64,000 nucleotides of DNA from Misgurnus anguillicaudatus (taxonomy: Eukaryota > Chordata > Actinopteri > Cypriniformes > Cobitidae): the NCBI RefSeq assembly GCF_027580225.2, contig NC_073351.2, positions 3,517,001 to 3,581,000 on the forward strand. The letters run 5' to 3'. The notes below the pieces were generated by a model that worked only from the letters and a program-made list of their open reading frames with translations, ran no database searches and was not told the DNA's origin. The position numbers and the translations under genes are program-made. The number at the start of each line of letters is the position of its first letter. Positions within the stretch are counted from its first letter, which is position 1. Shown here piece by piece: positions 32,801 through 37,791 of the stretch.

Positions 32801-33775
32801 TATAAATAAACTATGTTTAAAGAACTTTGTTGTTATTTATTCTTAGCGGAGTTTACTGGAAGTTACGTGTGGACCACGGCAGCCACTTGTTTATGTTGTT
32901 ACTGCTGAAACCGTCTATATGCACAATTATATCTCACGAGAATTCAACCATATTTTATGAGTTGGCTAATTTGTATGAATCGTATGCAAAAACGGATGAT
33001 TCTCATGAAAAAAACAACAAAAAAACTGAATTCCTAACCCCGCACCTAACCCCAACCTCACAGGGGTCAAGGCAAATTGAACCAAAATGTACAAATGTGG
33101 TTGTATTAATACGAATTAGCCAACTCATAAAATATGGTTGAATTCTCATGAGATAGCATTGATTATAACACAATTTGCACTGCACAAATGACCCCATGCT
33201 GGGTTAAAAATGACCCAATGTTGGGTCATAATAACCCAGCAGTTGGGTTAAAACAACCCAGCATTCGGTCATTTTTAACCCAGCAATGTGTTCTGTCCAA
33301 TATTTACCTATAATGGGTCAAAAATAACCCAGACATTTTTAGAAGGCATGTGTGTGTTAAAACACTGACAGTAACCCAATAGAAATACACATGGAGCAGA
33401 GGTATACTAGCATAGACAGGACCTGACTAAATCAGATTGTCTAATGGTATTGAACAACAATTAACAACAAGCAAGCAAAAGTGGCAAAAGTGTTTTGTGA
33501 GTTCACTCTTAAGGTGTTTAAAAGTCTTTTCATGATTGTACATCTCTGAATGACAGGTTTCAACTTTGTCAGTGACATTAACAGTTTCACAAGCTCTTTA
33601 ATCTCTTTCAGACCTACAACATAGCACAAGCATTTCCTCCATTCATTCTGTTTAACTGATAAATTATCTGTCAACAATACCACACGGAGGAGTACATAAG
33701 TAAAAATATAAGGGCAGACATGCTCACCTTTTTAAGCCATGCAAAATGCTTGTACAAATCAATGTCCCATTCCAT
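3664..33775 (-). CDS. ppfibp2: Liprin-beta-2-like gene (22 traced coding exons)
   Basis: Liprin-beta proteins are cytoplasmic scaffolds that partner LAR-type receptor phosphatase/liprin-alpha complexes at adhesion and presynaptic sites (family knowledge). Minus-strand exons in order: 33728-33775 (candidate first), 31248-31334, 28249-28362, 24624-24755, 20819-20974, 18666-18758, 17931-18042, 17338-17399, 16711-16786, 13819-13880, 13679-13721, 9569-9610, 9295-9427, 7580-7718, 7366-7485, 7132-7279, 6744-6855, 6139-6227, 4606-4728, 4351-4476, 3956-4144, 3664-3867. All are bounded by GT/AG sites and join in phase except exon 9 to 10. The product is about 800 residues: coiled coil roughly 25-295, linker 295-470, SAM1 about 474-545, SAM2 about 553-622, SAM3 about 636-712. 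Wording in SAM2 (SIKCAIHVLHVNKFNP) and the tail (ADYICPME) fits PPFIBP2 better than PPFIBP1. Which fish paralogue (a or b) is unresolved. The long-isoform N-terminus is absent from the window. Confidence 0.93.
3956..4144 (-). CDS. ppfibp2: ppfibp2 exon 21, SAM3 end
   Basis: Codes ILEPRFNSETLAMLLNIPPQ, KTLLRRHLASNFSTLVGSQA and a basic/Ala tail ending LTTTAKVR. Strong match to the family. Donor AGG|GTATGA, phase 0/0. Confidence 0.97.
4351..4476 (-). CDS. ppfibp2: ppfibp2 exon 20, SAM domain 3 (N-terminal part)
   Basis: Codes NKMSPSEVVQWSNHRVMEWL, RSVDLAEYAPNLRGSGVHGG, LV, the near-invariant liprin SAM3 start. Acceptor CCAACAG, donor GTT|GTGAGT, phase 0/0. Confidence 0.97.
4606..4728 (-). CDS. 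ppfibp2: ppfibp2 exon 19, SAM2 end
   Basis: Codes NDLLFLKVTSQLHHLSIKCA, IHVLHVNKFNPNCLRRRPGDE. The KCAIHVLHVNKFNP wording is characteristic of PPFIBP2; PPFIBP1 has KRAIQVLRINNFEP. Phase 0/0. Confidence 0.97.
4784..5681. mobile_element. MITE with repeated GGACRAAAGTAAC motif (ppfibp2 intron)
   Basis: The ends GTAGGAGAGAATCGGGGC (4784) and, in reverse, GTAGGGGAGAGCGGTGGGC (5681) form inverted repeats. The motif GG(G)ACRAAAGTAAC or its degenerate form recurs at about 4800, 4814, 5155, 5174 (inverted), 5478 (inverted), 5501 and 5656 (inverted). No coding capacity. The element fills most of the intron between exons 18 and 19. Confidence 0.65.
5690..6090. repeat. Decayed minisatellite in ppfibp2 intron
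   Basis: The core TGCAGCACAGTTAAAGTACAT recurs in degenerate form every 30-60 bases (for example at 5750, 5928, 5960 and 6033). This is probably an old tandem array. The boundaries are soft. Confidence 0.45.
6139..6227 (-). CDS. ppfibp2: ppfibp2 exon 18, SAM domain 2
   Basis: Completes Arg, then codes WLDDIGLPQYKDQFYESKVD, GRMLQYLTV: the liprin SAM2 core. Acceptor CTGAAG, donor GTG|GTAAGT. Confidence 0.97.
6353..6686. mobile_element. Possible TTAA-target MITE
   Basis: TTAA (6349-6352) precedes AGTCGCCATGAAACGG and TTAA (6687-6690) follows ...GCAATCGACT. The inverted ends match over only about 7 bases. GC-rich inner part, no reading frame. Confidence 0.4.
6744..6855 (-). CDS. ppfibp2: ppfibp2 exon 17, SAM1 end and SAM2 start
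   Basis: Codes EICIKHPLHRKKLQLALRAF and then SNKSIDKSSELDHIWVT plus one base. The family reads ELGIKHPLHRKKL, so two normally conserved residues are changed (LG to IC). Donor ACAC|GTACGT. Confidence 0.96.
7132..7279 (-). CDS. ppfibp2: ppfibp2 exon 16, SAM domain 1 (N-terminal part)
   Basis: Codes MHIPFCKWSTEQVCGWLEDS and continues GLGQYVSLARQWVASGQTLL, SATPQELEK. This is the first liprin SAM domain, with the WS-x2-VC-x-WLE signature. The first base completes an Arg codon. Donor AAG|GTCTGT is slightly weak. Confidence 0.97.
7366..7485 (-). CDS. ppfibp2: ppfibp2 exon 15, pre-SAM linker
   Basis: Codes IKRTGVLSDDLEPTEFRRGG, then FRATAGPRLTRTPDSGRST, equivalent to the EFRRGGLRATAGPRLSRTRD block. 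Acceptor GTTGAG, donor TCG|GTAAAT. Confidence 0.95.
7580..7718 (-). CDS. ppfibp2: ppfibp2 exon 14, linker with SSLSSGADSG motif
   Basis: Contains DLSSLSSGADSGKQSPV and NTSIRKLWGK, matching family segments DLSSTSSGTESGPQSP and KKFWGKIRR. A run of G on the plus strand forms the polypyrimidine tract right at the acceptor (7719-7735). Confidence 0.92.
7974..8340. mobile_element. Short TA-type MITE with hairpin pairs (family H)
   Basis: Left end AACTGTTAAGCGTCGCC; right end read in reverse TTAACCTTTTAAGCGTCACC. The inside carries a perfect hairpin GTCCCGAATACGGGAC (7992-8007) and a second at 8202-8217 (GTCC/GGAC stem). About 250 bases align with the larger family member at 14712-16237, including the AAGCCTCCAGAATA and GGGAGAGTAATTGATT blocks. 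Confidence 0.65.
8341..9294. other. ppfibp2 intron 13 remainder
   Basis: About 950 bases of intronic DNA between the family-H MITE and exon 13. Short open frames exist but none resembles a protein. Confidence 0.5.
9295..9427 (-). CDS. ppfibp2: ppfibp2 exon 13, acidic linker
   Basis: Codes 44 residues rich in Ser, Glu, Asp and Lys (VQPADSKHQTPPEKAQSLSE and onward) plus one base. Acceptor TTATAG, donor TTA|GTATGA. There is no domain, consistent with the disordered linker of the family. Confidence 0.85.
9569..9610 (-). CDS. ppfibp2: ppfibp2 exon 12, linker (14 aa)
   Basis: A 42-base phase 0/0 exon (AVDGKLVEPVLTEG) with acceptor TTCTCAG and donor GGG|GTACAG. Its small, phase-neutral size makes it a natural candidate for alternative splicing. 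Confidence 0.78.
10231..11144 (+). mobile_element. Internally deleted element carrying RecQ-like helicase remnant
   Basis: Inverted ends TTAGCCTG / CAGGCTAA are flanked by a perfect 8-bp duplication AAAAATAA (10223-10230 and 11145-11152). Inside, on the plus strand, are helicase fragments (see next entry). An 8-bp duplication fits hAT or Zisupton-type transposases; none is present, so the superfamily is unresolved. Confidence 0.75.
10450..10807 (+). pseudogene. RecQ-like DEAD/H helicase remnant
   Basis: Starts MAAAVEFRCEDSDIESVLKD, then an in-frame stop, then EEQRNAGKAFVDVFAVLP leading into a Walker A-like TRFGKS. After a deletion and a frame change come VHDEMNIISGRCQLLFGSPE, SWVLNKWRDVLGSNIF and a DEVH box. 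This order (Q-like start, Walker A, motif Ia region, DExH) is that of superfamily 2 RecQ-type helicases. Multiple stops and frameshifts mean it is dead. Such helicase genes are often multicopy and transposon-associated in fish. Confidence 0.7.
11262..11448 (+). repeat. Fish dispersed repeat with SINE/LINE-tail core
   Basis: Contains the widespread fish core TTTTATCCAAAGCGACTTAC (11281-11300), followed by GGGGTTAAGTGTCTTGCTCA and a GATTCGAAACC box. This arrangement recurs across ray-finned fish genomes and is often classed with V-SINE-type tails. A short relic of the same core lies near 18135. Confidence 0.65.
11641..13278. mobile_element. TTAA-flanked 1.6-kb non-autonomous DNA element
   Basis: TTAA at 11637-11640 and 13279-13282 bounds ends AGGGAAACTTCACCC and, in reverse, AGGGCCATTTCACCG. 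The TTAA target fits piggyBac or Kolobok transposases. The inside has two pairs of direct repeats: GATAAGGATATGRACGTTYG near 12310 and 12492, and TGGCATTTATGTACACAAT near 12693 and 13039. Open frames inside match nothing known. Confidence 0.65.
13679..13721 (-). CDS. ppfibp2: ppfibp2 exon 11, linker
   Basis: Codes SISMEDLKDSSPQK after completing an Arg codon. The SMEDL core corresponds to CSLEDL in mammalian PPFIBP2. Acceptor ACACAG, donor AAG|GTTTGA. Confidence 0.85.
13819..13880 (-). CDS. ppfibp2: ppfibp2 exon 10, Ser-rich linker
   Basis: Read as LTISSSSPLLVSSVSSQKDA plus two bases (completed to Arg). Of its possible frames only this one continues open into exons 11-13. The acceptor could be CATAAAG (used here) or ATCAG 11 bases further in. 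Neither is phase-compatible with the best donor of exon 9. Confidence 0.72.
14712..16237. mobile_element. Nested TA-target element of family H with internal 178-bp array
   Basis: Ends ACCACTTAACTGTCAC and, in reverse, ACCACTTGCCTGTCAC are flanked by TA. Comparison with sibling copy B shows the empty site GGTTTATAC, proving a TA duplication. The left part matches the MITE at 7974-8340 and carries hairpins GTTCCTGTAGAGGAAC (14730-14745) and TCCCACTGGTGGGA (14940-14953). Confidence 0.75.
14995..15800. repeat. Tandem array, about 178-bp unit, five copies
   Basis: The phrase CAAACTATATATC...GGAAAGCTC followed by GTGTAG or ATGTAG recurs at about 15003, 15181, 15358, 15536 and 15713. Between these lie variants of a CAATTTGTTTTTACATAT segment. 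It lies inside the nested family-H element, so the array expanded within the transposon. Confidence 0.8.
16711..16786 (-). CDS. ppfibp2: ppfibp2 exon 9, end of coiled coil
   Basis: Codes DRRIGQLTLLLSQYMPINDI, then LTLVQ, aligned with DRRIEELTGLLNQYRKVKEI of the family. The good donor CAAG|GTAAAT leaves phase 1. The next recognised exon needs phase 0, so a coding exon is probably missing between them. A weak upstream donor (TTA|GTTCAA) would restore phase but is poor. Confidence 0.93.
17338..17399 (-). CDS. ppfibp2: ppfibp2 exon 8, coiled coil
   Basis: Completes an Asp codon from exon 7, then codes QELQRVKTGLQSLIAANDEK. This matches the RDQEIQRLKMGMETLLLANEDK block. Acceptor CAACAG, donor AAG|GTAAAG. 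Confidence 0.94.
17931..18042 (-). CDS. ppfibp2: ppfibp2 exon 7, coiled coil
   Basis: Codes 37 residues plus one base: AEITSLQQLLICKNAEIESL, then QAQLLSRAPVSVDSAER. This corresponds to the AEVAQLQEQVALKDAEIERL block. Donor AGAG|GTACTC leaves phase 1. Confidence 0.94.
18323..18555. mobile_element. MITE of the ATGGCTGGGTTATTTT family, copy 1
   Basis: Inverted ends ACACTCTTAAAATGGCTGGG and CCCAGCCATTTTTAAAGTGT bound many GGGTT/AACCC and TGACCC blocks. It is related to 33186-33345. Confidence 0.7.
18666..18758 (-). CDS. ppfibp2: ppfibp2 exon 6, coiled coil
   Basis: Codes 31 residues (LLQELKILKNRVEQLEEEKS and onward), matching the ELLQELRHLKIKVEELENE block of liprin-beta-2. Acceptor TACAG, donor CAG|GTACTG, phase 0/0. 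Confidence 0.95.
19156..19329 (+). repeat. LTR-like fragment
   Basis: Begins TGTCACAGTTC and holds T-rich text typical of fish Gypsy-type LTRs (TAGTTTGTATTTTTGG, GTTTCCCAGGTGTGTC). It is cut at the Tc1-like element starting at 19332, with no partner LTR. Confidence 0.35.
19570..19700 (+). repeat. GGGGCCTCATTTATAAA-type MITE end
   Basis: GGGGCCTCATTTATAAAGCG and GCGTACACAC match the terminus of a common fish DNA repeat. A reversed end of the same kind (CATGAGGCCCC) is at 39621-39631. The inner boundary is not resolved. Confidence 0.4.
19884..20037. mobile_element. 154-bp MITE nested in the Tc1-like element
   Basis: Flanked by the perfect 8-bp duplication GTGTCTAT (19876-19883 and 20038-20045). 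Ends ACACATATTACAGAAAATTC and, in reverse, AATCACAGAAATTCTATTGG are inverted repeats. The 8-bp target suggests a hAT-mobilised MITE. Confidence 0.75.
20819..20974 (-). CDS. ppfibp2: ppfibp2 exon 5, divergent coiled-coil insert
   Basis: Codes 52 residues starting SVVNLISELQEQMCRIRLEI and continuing as a charged Lys/Glu/Pro stretch (about 30 residues) with no match I recognise in mammalian liprin-beta-2. Acceptor CTGATAG, donor GCG|GTGGGT, phase 0/0. It interrupts the mammalian-type join between the RKAE and LLQEL segments and may be a fish-specific or paralogue-specific exon. Confidence 0.8.
21212..21283 (-). pseudogene. tRNA-Trp-like relic with CTA anticodon position
   Basis: On the minus strand the 5' half (GATCTCATGGCTCAAAGG, then TAGCGCGTCTGACTCTAGA) closely follows vertebrate tRNA-Trp (box A, D arm, anticodon stem start), with CTA where CCA stands. 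The 3' half is degenerate: the anticodon stem does not pair (TCTGA against GTTAA) and there is no proper GGTTCAAATCC box B. It is not expected to make a functional tRNA. Confidence 0.5.
21810..22222. mobile_element. Tc1/mariner-type remnant
   Basis: ATAACCATAAGTATTGGGAC on the left and, in reverse from the right, CAGTGCCATCCATAAGTATT are the kind of degenerate ends seen in fish mariner-like elements. No transposase frame remains. Confidence 0.45.
22223..24623. other. Large ppfibp2 intron 4 segment
   Basis: Intronic DNA without a supported gene. It contains an imperfect inverted repeat near 22315-22412 (GAGATGAGTTGTTATA...ACAACTCATCTC), a GC-rich patch near 22519-22560 and a (GA) microsatellite at 23751-23798. 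A short AACACA/TGTGTT-rich palindromic stretch lies near 24388-24520. Confidence 0.5.
23751..23798. repeat. (GA)n microsatellite
   Basis: Twenty-four uninterrupted GA units within ppfibp2 intron 4. Confidence 0.98.
24624..24755 (-). CDS. ppfibp2: ppfibp2 exon 4, coiled coil
   Basis: Codes 44 residues with SLETQKLGLTEEVSCLKLKL, matching the liprin-beta block SRTSLETQKLDLMTEVSELKLKL. Acceptor CATAG, donor GAG|GTATGA, phase 0/0. Heptad spacing of Leu is visible. Confidence 0.96.
25860..27208 (+). mobile_element. Near-full-length Tc1-like transposon
   Basis: Flanked by TA (25858-25859, 27209-27210). Inverted repeats of about 110 bases start CAACCCCTGGCAAAAATTAT and end in reverse with CAACCCCTGGCAAAAAGTAT; both are followed by GGAATCAC and by CATTCAAATGTTTAATTGTG. 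A single broken transposase gene lies between. It occupies ppfibp2 intron 3. Confidence 0.93.
25986..26973 (+). pseudogene. Tc1-like transposase, frameshifted and internally deleted
   Basis: The first open piece (25986-26348, 120 aa) holds the paired-like HTH region: SVETKERIIKLFKEGKSSQN, DIGCSQSAVSKIWTKYKSNG and the GRPRKTS hook. It then runs into a stop. The second open piece (26389-26973, 194 aa) holds the DDE domain: FSDES (first Asp), FQDDNA (second Asp) and SPDLNPIENLWW (third, Glu). Between DDNA and VKTFLRERH the usual His-containing segment of about five residues is missing, and the middle is out of frame. Family length is about 340 aa. The copy is inactive but young enough for its inverted repeats to be plain. 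Confidence 0.92.
27209..28248. other. ppfibp2 intron 3 segment
   Basis: Intron DNA between the Tc1-like element and exon 3. A short repeat-like stretch near 27889-27950 (GGGGCACTGCCCCCC with surrounding text) resembles a common fish hAT-derived end. Otherwise nothing was recognised. Confidence 0.4.
28249..28362 (-). CDS. ppfibp2: ppfibp2 exon 3, coiled coil
   Basis: Codes 38 residues opening VSVLTDQVEAQGEKIRDLQ, nearly invariant in liprin-betas, and ending TLQQ. Acceptor TTCTTAG, donor CAG|GTGCAA, phase 0/0. Confidence 0.96.
28955..29184. mobile_element. AACCATGGTT-rich MITE
   Basis: Ends ACAAAAATTAACCATGG and, in reverse, TTACGAAAATTAACCATGG are inverted. AACCATGG or its variant recurs at least seven times inside, in alternating orientation. 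Confidence 0.7.
29213..29804. mobile_element. hAT MITE (CAGGGGTGCCC...), split by a TTAA MITE
   Basis: CAGGGGTGCCCAAACTCAGT and, in reverse, CAGGGGTGCGCAAACTTGAT are terminal repeats. Each continues into CCGGTGTCCTGCAGAGTTTA and AGCTCCAA. The same palindromic MITE type occurs at 42459-42650. Element 29320-29716 sits in its middle. Confidence 0.8.
29320..29716. mobile_element. TTAA MITE, AGCGTAACTAAACCC family, copy 1
   Basis: Flanked by TTAA (29316-29319 and 29717-29720). Ends AGCGTAACTAAACCCCTGG and, in reverse, AGAGTAACTAATCCCTAAACC. About 85-90% alike to the reversed copy at 41582-41972. Target and structure fit piggyBac/Kolobok-mobilised MITEs. Confidence 0.85.
29805..31247. other. ppfibp2 intron 2 segment
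   Basis: After 30229 the sequence is AT-rich intron with no recognised repeat or gene apart from a short GTGGACTAGGCC fragment at 30439-30450, related to the element at 32116-32501. Confidence 0.45.
31248..31334 (-). CDS. ppfibp2: ppfibp2 exon 2, start of coiled coil
   Basis: Codes 29 residues containing TYLERLSRLEGDKDSLVLQ, the conserved liprin-beta segment just before the VSVLTDQVEAQGEKI block. Acceptor CCACAG and donor CAG|GTAAAA are both clear, phase 0 at each end. Confidence 0.93.
32116..32501. mobile_element. GGCCTAGT-ended MITE with 3-bp target TCA
   Basis: Inverted ends GGCCTAGT / ACTAGGCC are flanked by TCA on both sides (32113-32115 and 32502-32504). The inside has GTCCACAC / GTGTGGAC blocks. 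The 3-bp target suggests PIF/Harbinger-type mobilisation, although TCA is not the usual TWA. Confidence 0.6.
32926..33157. mobile_element. Short foldback element with small palindromes
   Basis: Arms TATCTCACGAGAATTCAACC (32928) and, in reverse, TATCTCATGAGAATTCAACC (33157) continue as CATATTTTATGAGTTGGCTA. The arms contain TCTCACGAGA and CATACGATTCATAC-like small palindromes and enclose a CTAACCCC-rich centre. The layout resembles foldback elements A and B, but the sequences are only loosely similar. Confidence 0.6.
33186..33345. mobile_element. GCTGGGTTATTTT family MITE, copy 2
   Basis: A run of CTGGGTTA / AACCCAGC and ATGACCC blocks nearly parallel to 18323-18555 (AACCCAGCA, TGTGTTCTGTCCAAT, AACCCAGACATTTTTAG). 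It is truncated at the left. Confidence 0.6.
33728..33775 (-). CDS. ppfibp2: ppfibp2 candidate alternative first exon (16 aa)
   Basis: An ATG opens a 16-codon reading frame (MEWDIDLYKHFAWLKK) that ends in phase 0 at a good donor (AAG|GTGAGC). It therefore splices in frame onto the exon at 31248-31334. An in-frame TGA lies three codons upstream, so the ATG cannot be extended. It does not resemble the usual liprin-beta N-terminus, so it would start a short isoform lacking that region. No transcript evidence is available here. Confidence 0.5.
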
Positions 33776-36700
33776 TCTGTAGGGCCATCATAACATCCTC
33801 AAATCTGACACTATCACAGCCGCTAGTCCAGACACAGAAATAAAGTCTCGCTTTCTTTTCATCTAGTTCTCTCTTTGGTTGAGGTTCCTGAGCATCTGGT
33901 TTAGAGCAGCAGTCTATAATATCAGGCTTCATTCCTGCCAGTTGGTTACTTCCCTCTCCTTTCTCCTCCTATACACTCCTCCCTCCACACTTTCTTCCTC
34001 TGCCAACACATTTTTCTTTTTGTTTTTAAACTTCTTTTCACCCCTTAACTCTCTCTTAATAATGTATGCTGTGTAAGGGTTTCCCGTAAAAGACAACTTT
34101 GAGAATCATGTGTCTATGAGACACAGCTAAAGAGAATGTGTGTAAATGGTAAATGGTAGGTGCTACAGACAGACAACAGCATCTACTTGAGATGGTACTG
34201 TACTCTAAATCTATAATGACAACAGCCTTCATGAGTTAATCAAACAAAAATTCAGTTAAGATTTAGCATGGCAAATCCCATGTTAGTATACTTGAACACT
34301 TACGTGGACCATCAGGTATTAGGACTTTTTACTGTGTGCTGTAGTACCTTTAGAATAAATAAGGGGGCTTACTTGTTTACTTGATAAATTGTACCAATTG
34401 TGTTTCAAAGCAGAAAACAAAGTGTGTTAAGCAAACACTCTGTAAGCTCAACAGTTCTTTGCATGCTTCTGCTTGTATATTTCCTGCATTAGGTCCCTGC
34501 TGTGGCTTTTTTAAGGCACCAGGCTTTATGAGGGGGAGTTGGAGTTTTAATGGAGAATTCCATCAGCCCTTCCTTGGTTACAGCTTTGGGTGGTGCCATG
34601 TTTGAAGGGTGCAGAGGTGAAAGCCCTATAGATTTATATTAACGACTTCTCCTAGACTGGTCCTTCTCTACTTTGATGCCACACCCCCAGACTTATTGTC
34701 TGAAAATGTGAATATAACGGCGTATAATGATAAAACACACTAAAGTTTAATGATTGATTGTAGCCTATTGTTAGAATATACATTCTTAGTAGTCACACCT
34801 TTTTGTGACACCGTCATCATCCTGCAGACTTCAGTTTCAGCCAAGCTCAAACACACCTTTCTGTAGTTATCAAGCAACTCTAAACACCTTGAATAGCTGC
34901 TTCAGCTGTGTTTGATCGGGGTTGGAGCTAAAAAGTGAAAAAGAGACTGTGCAGTGGCCTTTGCATTTTATACCATTAATATTTAGTATATGTAAGCTGC
35001 TACTTGACATTTTAAGGTAGAAATTTGGTGTGCCATCATGTCAGTGTGTATTAGTGCTTTCAAAATGGCACAGATTTTGCAGCATTAGTCATATAAAGAT
35101 ACATTGATATTGTTTCATGTCATAGTGGCTAATAGTAAAACAGCTCTGTCTAACCACAGAAGAAGAGTTTGGGGTGTGACCGAAAGGATCTGTGTCCTCG
35201 GGGTTGCCTTGTTCTCTTCCAGAATAACATTTAGGTCTTTAGCGACCTGATGAGTCCTTAGATGATTAGAAATCACTATAGAGGCAAGCTGAGCAGCTGG
35301 ATGGCTAAGATCATCTGCTGGCAACATAACATCTGACCATAGAGCAAGAAGACATTAGGTGAAGGTTATGGGGTTATAGTCTTTGATTTTAGGAACAATT
35401 TGAGGTTACATGCTGGGGTTCAGGGTAGTTATTTAGGCCAAATTCCATTTCTACCCCTTTTCTCCGTTTAGCGCGTTTACATGAGGGCTTAAGCTTTATT
35501 CAGACTAGCAACAACTAGCAGTAGCAGAGCGACGCAATCTCATTAATTTCAATGGAAGCTTGGCGACACGAGCGACAGTGGCCATTGGCGACTGGAGGGG
35601 GCGTGTCCAGCTGTGCGACAAAGTTGAAAAATGTTTAACTTTATGCAAATCATAAGCGACTTTCGGGAGCAACTACCAATGATAACGAAGCAGGGGAGGT
35701 AACATCATCCATCTCTCGTCAGTTACTGGAGTGGACGTTACTCATTTGTTTATCTGATTTAGAAACGCCTCCTAATGATCTCTTTGAAAGAGATAAGCGA
35801 CACAAAGTGACAAAGTTGCTTATAATGTGAATGTACCTTTAGGGAAGTTTCAGCTAAAAATACCCCAAAGATCATTTATTATAGCATATCCAAAATTTCT
35901 CTATTTGCGTGGGAGCAAAACTGCACTGTCTGTACCTTTAAATGCAAATGAGCTCCTGCCCCTCAGTCACTTACCAACAGACAGTGAGCACTTTCAGTTA
36001 AAGATAGATCTGATTCCTTTTAAATACAGTCTGATACAATAGTATATTTATAGCTGCATTAGGGTAAAATTAACCAGTCAGTCAGTTGCTGTGGGCAGGG
36101 CTTTGTTTGTGTGACCTCACATTAACAAGAGAGAAAAAATGTCTTATGAGACTTCTTTGGTTTAACTTTGCTTTGTTTAACTTTAATTAAAAAATAAGGA
36201 GTACACACTGCCAACACACATTTATGCCCAAACACCTTGTAAAAGTGCATTTGCCCTTTAATGCTGCAATTTCATGTCAAATGTCCATGTCAAAAATAAT
36301 AAATTAATGTAATTAAAGTCTCAATGAAATCAAAATTAAAGTATATAAATGCTATAAATGCTATATAAATGCTATAAACAAAACATCTTGGTACTTAAAA
36401 ACAACTATTGGTATTTAAAGGGGGGGGTCTTCTCAATTCTTCCCACTGTTTTAGGAATTTAGGAAAACTAATACACCATATGAAACGTTTACCACAATAC
36501 CCTAATTTAAACTGTAGCCTAAATCACATACCTTTTTATTGTTTTTAGCATTTAAGTGGTAAATAAAATACTATATTTTGCCTGCAGTTAGCCCTGTTTT
36601 AACCTATGGCCTTCAGTGGATTTGTAACAGTCCTGTGTTTTTGATAAACAGTACAGTCCTAAATGTAACACTCTGTTAGGAAAGCACATTGCTCAATGCA

Positions 36701-36852
36701 AAACAGCCTAGTTATAAAGTAGATCATATAACAGATACCATGTATCCAAAACATTAAACTATACAGGAAAAACAATGATATGTTTTAGACATAATCATAA
36801 TAAAAAATATAGACAGTAATGTGCAAAGATTTTGAAGAAACTCTTACTGTAC
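33776..36852. other. Region between the two candidate first exons
   Basis: Immediately upstream of exon 33728-33775 is a GA-rich stretch on the gene strand (33940-34010). Further on lie a hAT-MITE fragment (34840-34930), a weak MITE (35495-35818) and a dispersed AT-rich repeat (35835-36250). A minus-strand open frame at 35115-35327 (70 codons) has no recognisable homology. No gene is supported. Confidence 0.45.
35495..35818. repeat. Possible MITE (AGCAAC ends)
   Basis: TTCAGACTAGCAACAACTAG on the left and, in reverse, TTCACATTATAAGCAACTTT on the right are loosely inverted. The inside repeats GCGAC and GCGACAC blocks. Low certainty. Confidence 0.35.
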
Positions 36853-36897
36853 CTGCTGCATCATCCATGTGCTATACGCTGTCTTCAGGATGAACAT
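36853..36897 (-). CDS. ppfibp2: Second candidate alternative first exon (15 aa)
   Basis: The sequence ATG plus 14 codons (MFILKTAYSTWMMQQ) ends in phase 0 at CAG|GTACAG and would join exon 31248-31334 in frame. A TGA is in frame upstream. About 145 bases further upstream is a TATA-like box (37043-37052) with an E-box (CAGCTG, 37027-37032) just downstream of it. The exon is short and I recognise no homologue, so this is a plausible but unproven start. Confidence 0.35.
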
Positions 36898-37026
36898 CTG
36901 ATATCATGATGACAAACTATCTGAATCTGATCCTTTACTTTAACCATTCCTGCCTTTAAGACGTGCAGACAAACACAGATATCACTTATGACAGACACCA
37001 CTCTGAGATATTAATCGAATGGAAAA

Positions 37027-37052
37027 CAGCTGCATGTGTGCTGTATATATTT
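37027..37052 (-). promoter_or_regulatory. TATA-like box and E-box upstream of candidate first exon
   Basis: On the minus strand AAATATATAC (37052-37043) is followed by the palindromic E-box CAGCTG (37032-37027). Spacing to the candidate ATG at 36897 suits a core promoter with a 5' UTR of about 120 bases. It is only a motif match in AT-rich DNA. Confidence 0.25.
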
Positions 37053-37571
37053 ACTATGGAAGTGGTTTATGGCTTTAGAACGTCCTTTCATTATGTAGCC
37101 ATCAGTCAACCTGCTTTAGGCTTCTGACCAATGATGTAACGGGGTGGGGCACCTAAAAAAGTTTATGTCCCCCACTTTATATTAGGTCTCAAAATTTGTA
37201 CTTAAAAAAATAACTGTTATATTTATATAAAATGTACTAATAATCAGTAAATCAGGATAATTTACTCACCATCCAAAATGTGTATGTCTTTCTTTGTTCA
37301 GTTGAGAAGAAATCAAGTTTTTTGAGGAAAACATTCCAGGATTTTTCTCATTTTAATGGACTTTATTGAACCTCAACAGTTTAGAGTTTCAGTGCAGTTT
37401 AAAATGGAAGTTTCAACGCAGCTTCAAAGAGTTCTACATGATCCCAAACGAGGCATAAGGGTCATATCTAGCAAAACAATTGTCATTTTTGGCAAGAAAA
37501 ATAAAAAATATGCACTTTTTAAACTTTTACAACTTCTAGTCTTGCACTAGCTGTGTGATGTAGAGCCCTGT

Positions 37572-37700
37572 GCGGGACTGTGTTTTTAAACCCGCGCCCG
37601 CTGAATTTATGACCAGTCCCGCCCGCTCCCGCAACCTGCGTGTTCCACTCCCGCCCGCGCCCGCAATATTTGTGTCCACTCCCGCCCGCTTCCGCGGATT
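37572..37700. repeat. CCCGCCCGC-rich tandem repeat
   Basis: CCCGCCCGCTCCCGC or CCCGCCCGCGCCCGC recurs about every 45 bases between T-rich spacers (37572, 37620, 37651, 37681). A similar repeat is common in fish as part of a MITE. Confidence 0.6.
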
Positions 37701-37791
37701 TTCTCAGAGCTTGTGAAAACTGTACACAAATGCATGCTCATACAAAACATTGGTTCAGATTAACATCCAGAATAACAGACTTTCAACACTA

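Noticed and set aside
35115..35327. Minus-strand open frame of 70 codons that looks protein-like
   Set aside because: It has balanced composition and a start codon, but no recognisable domain, and no splice partner could be defined. It does not match the liprin-beta N-terminus.
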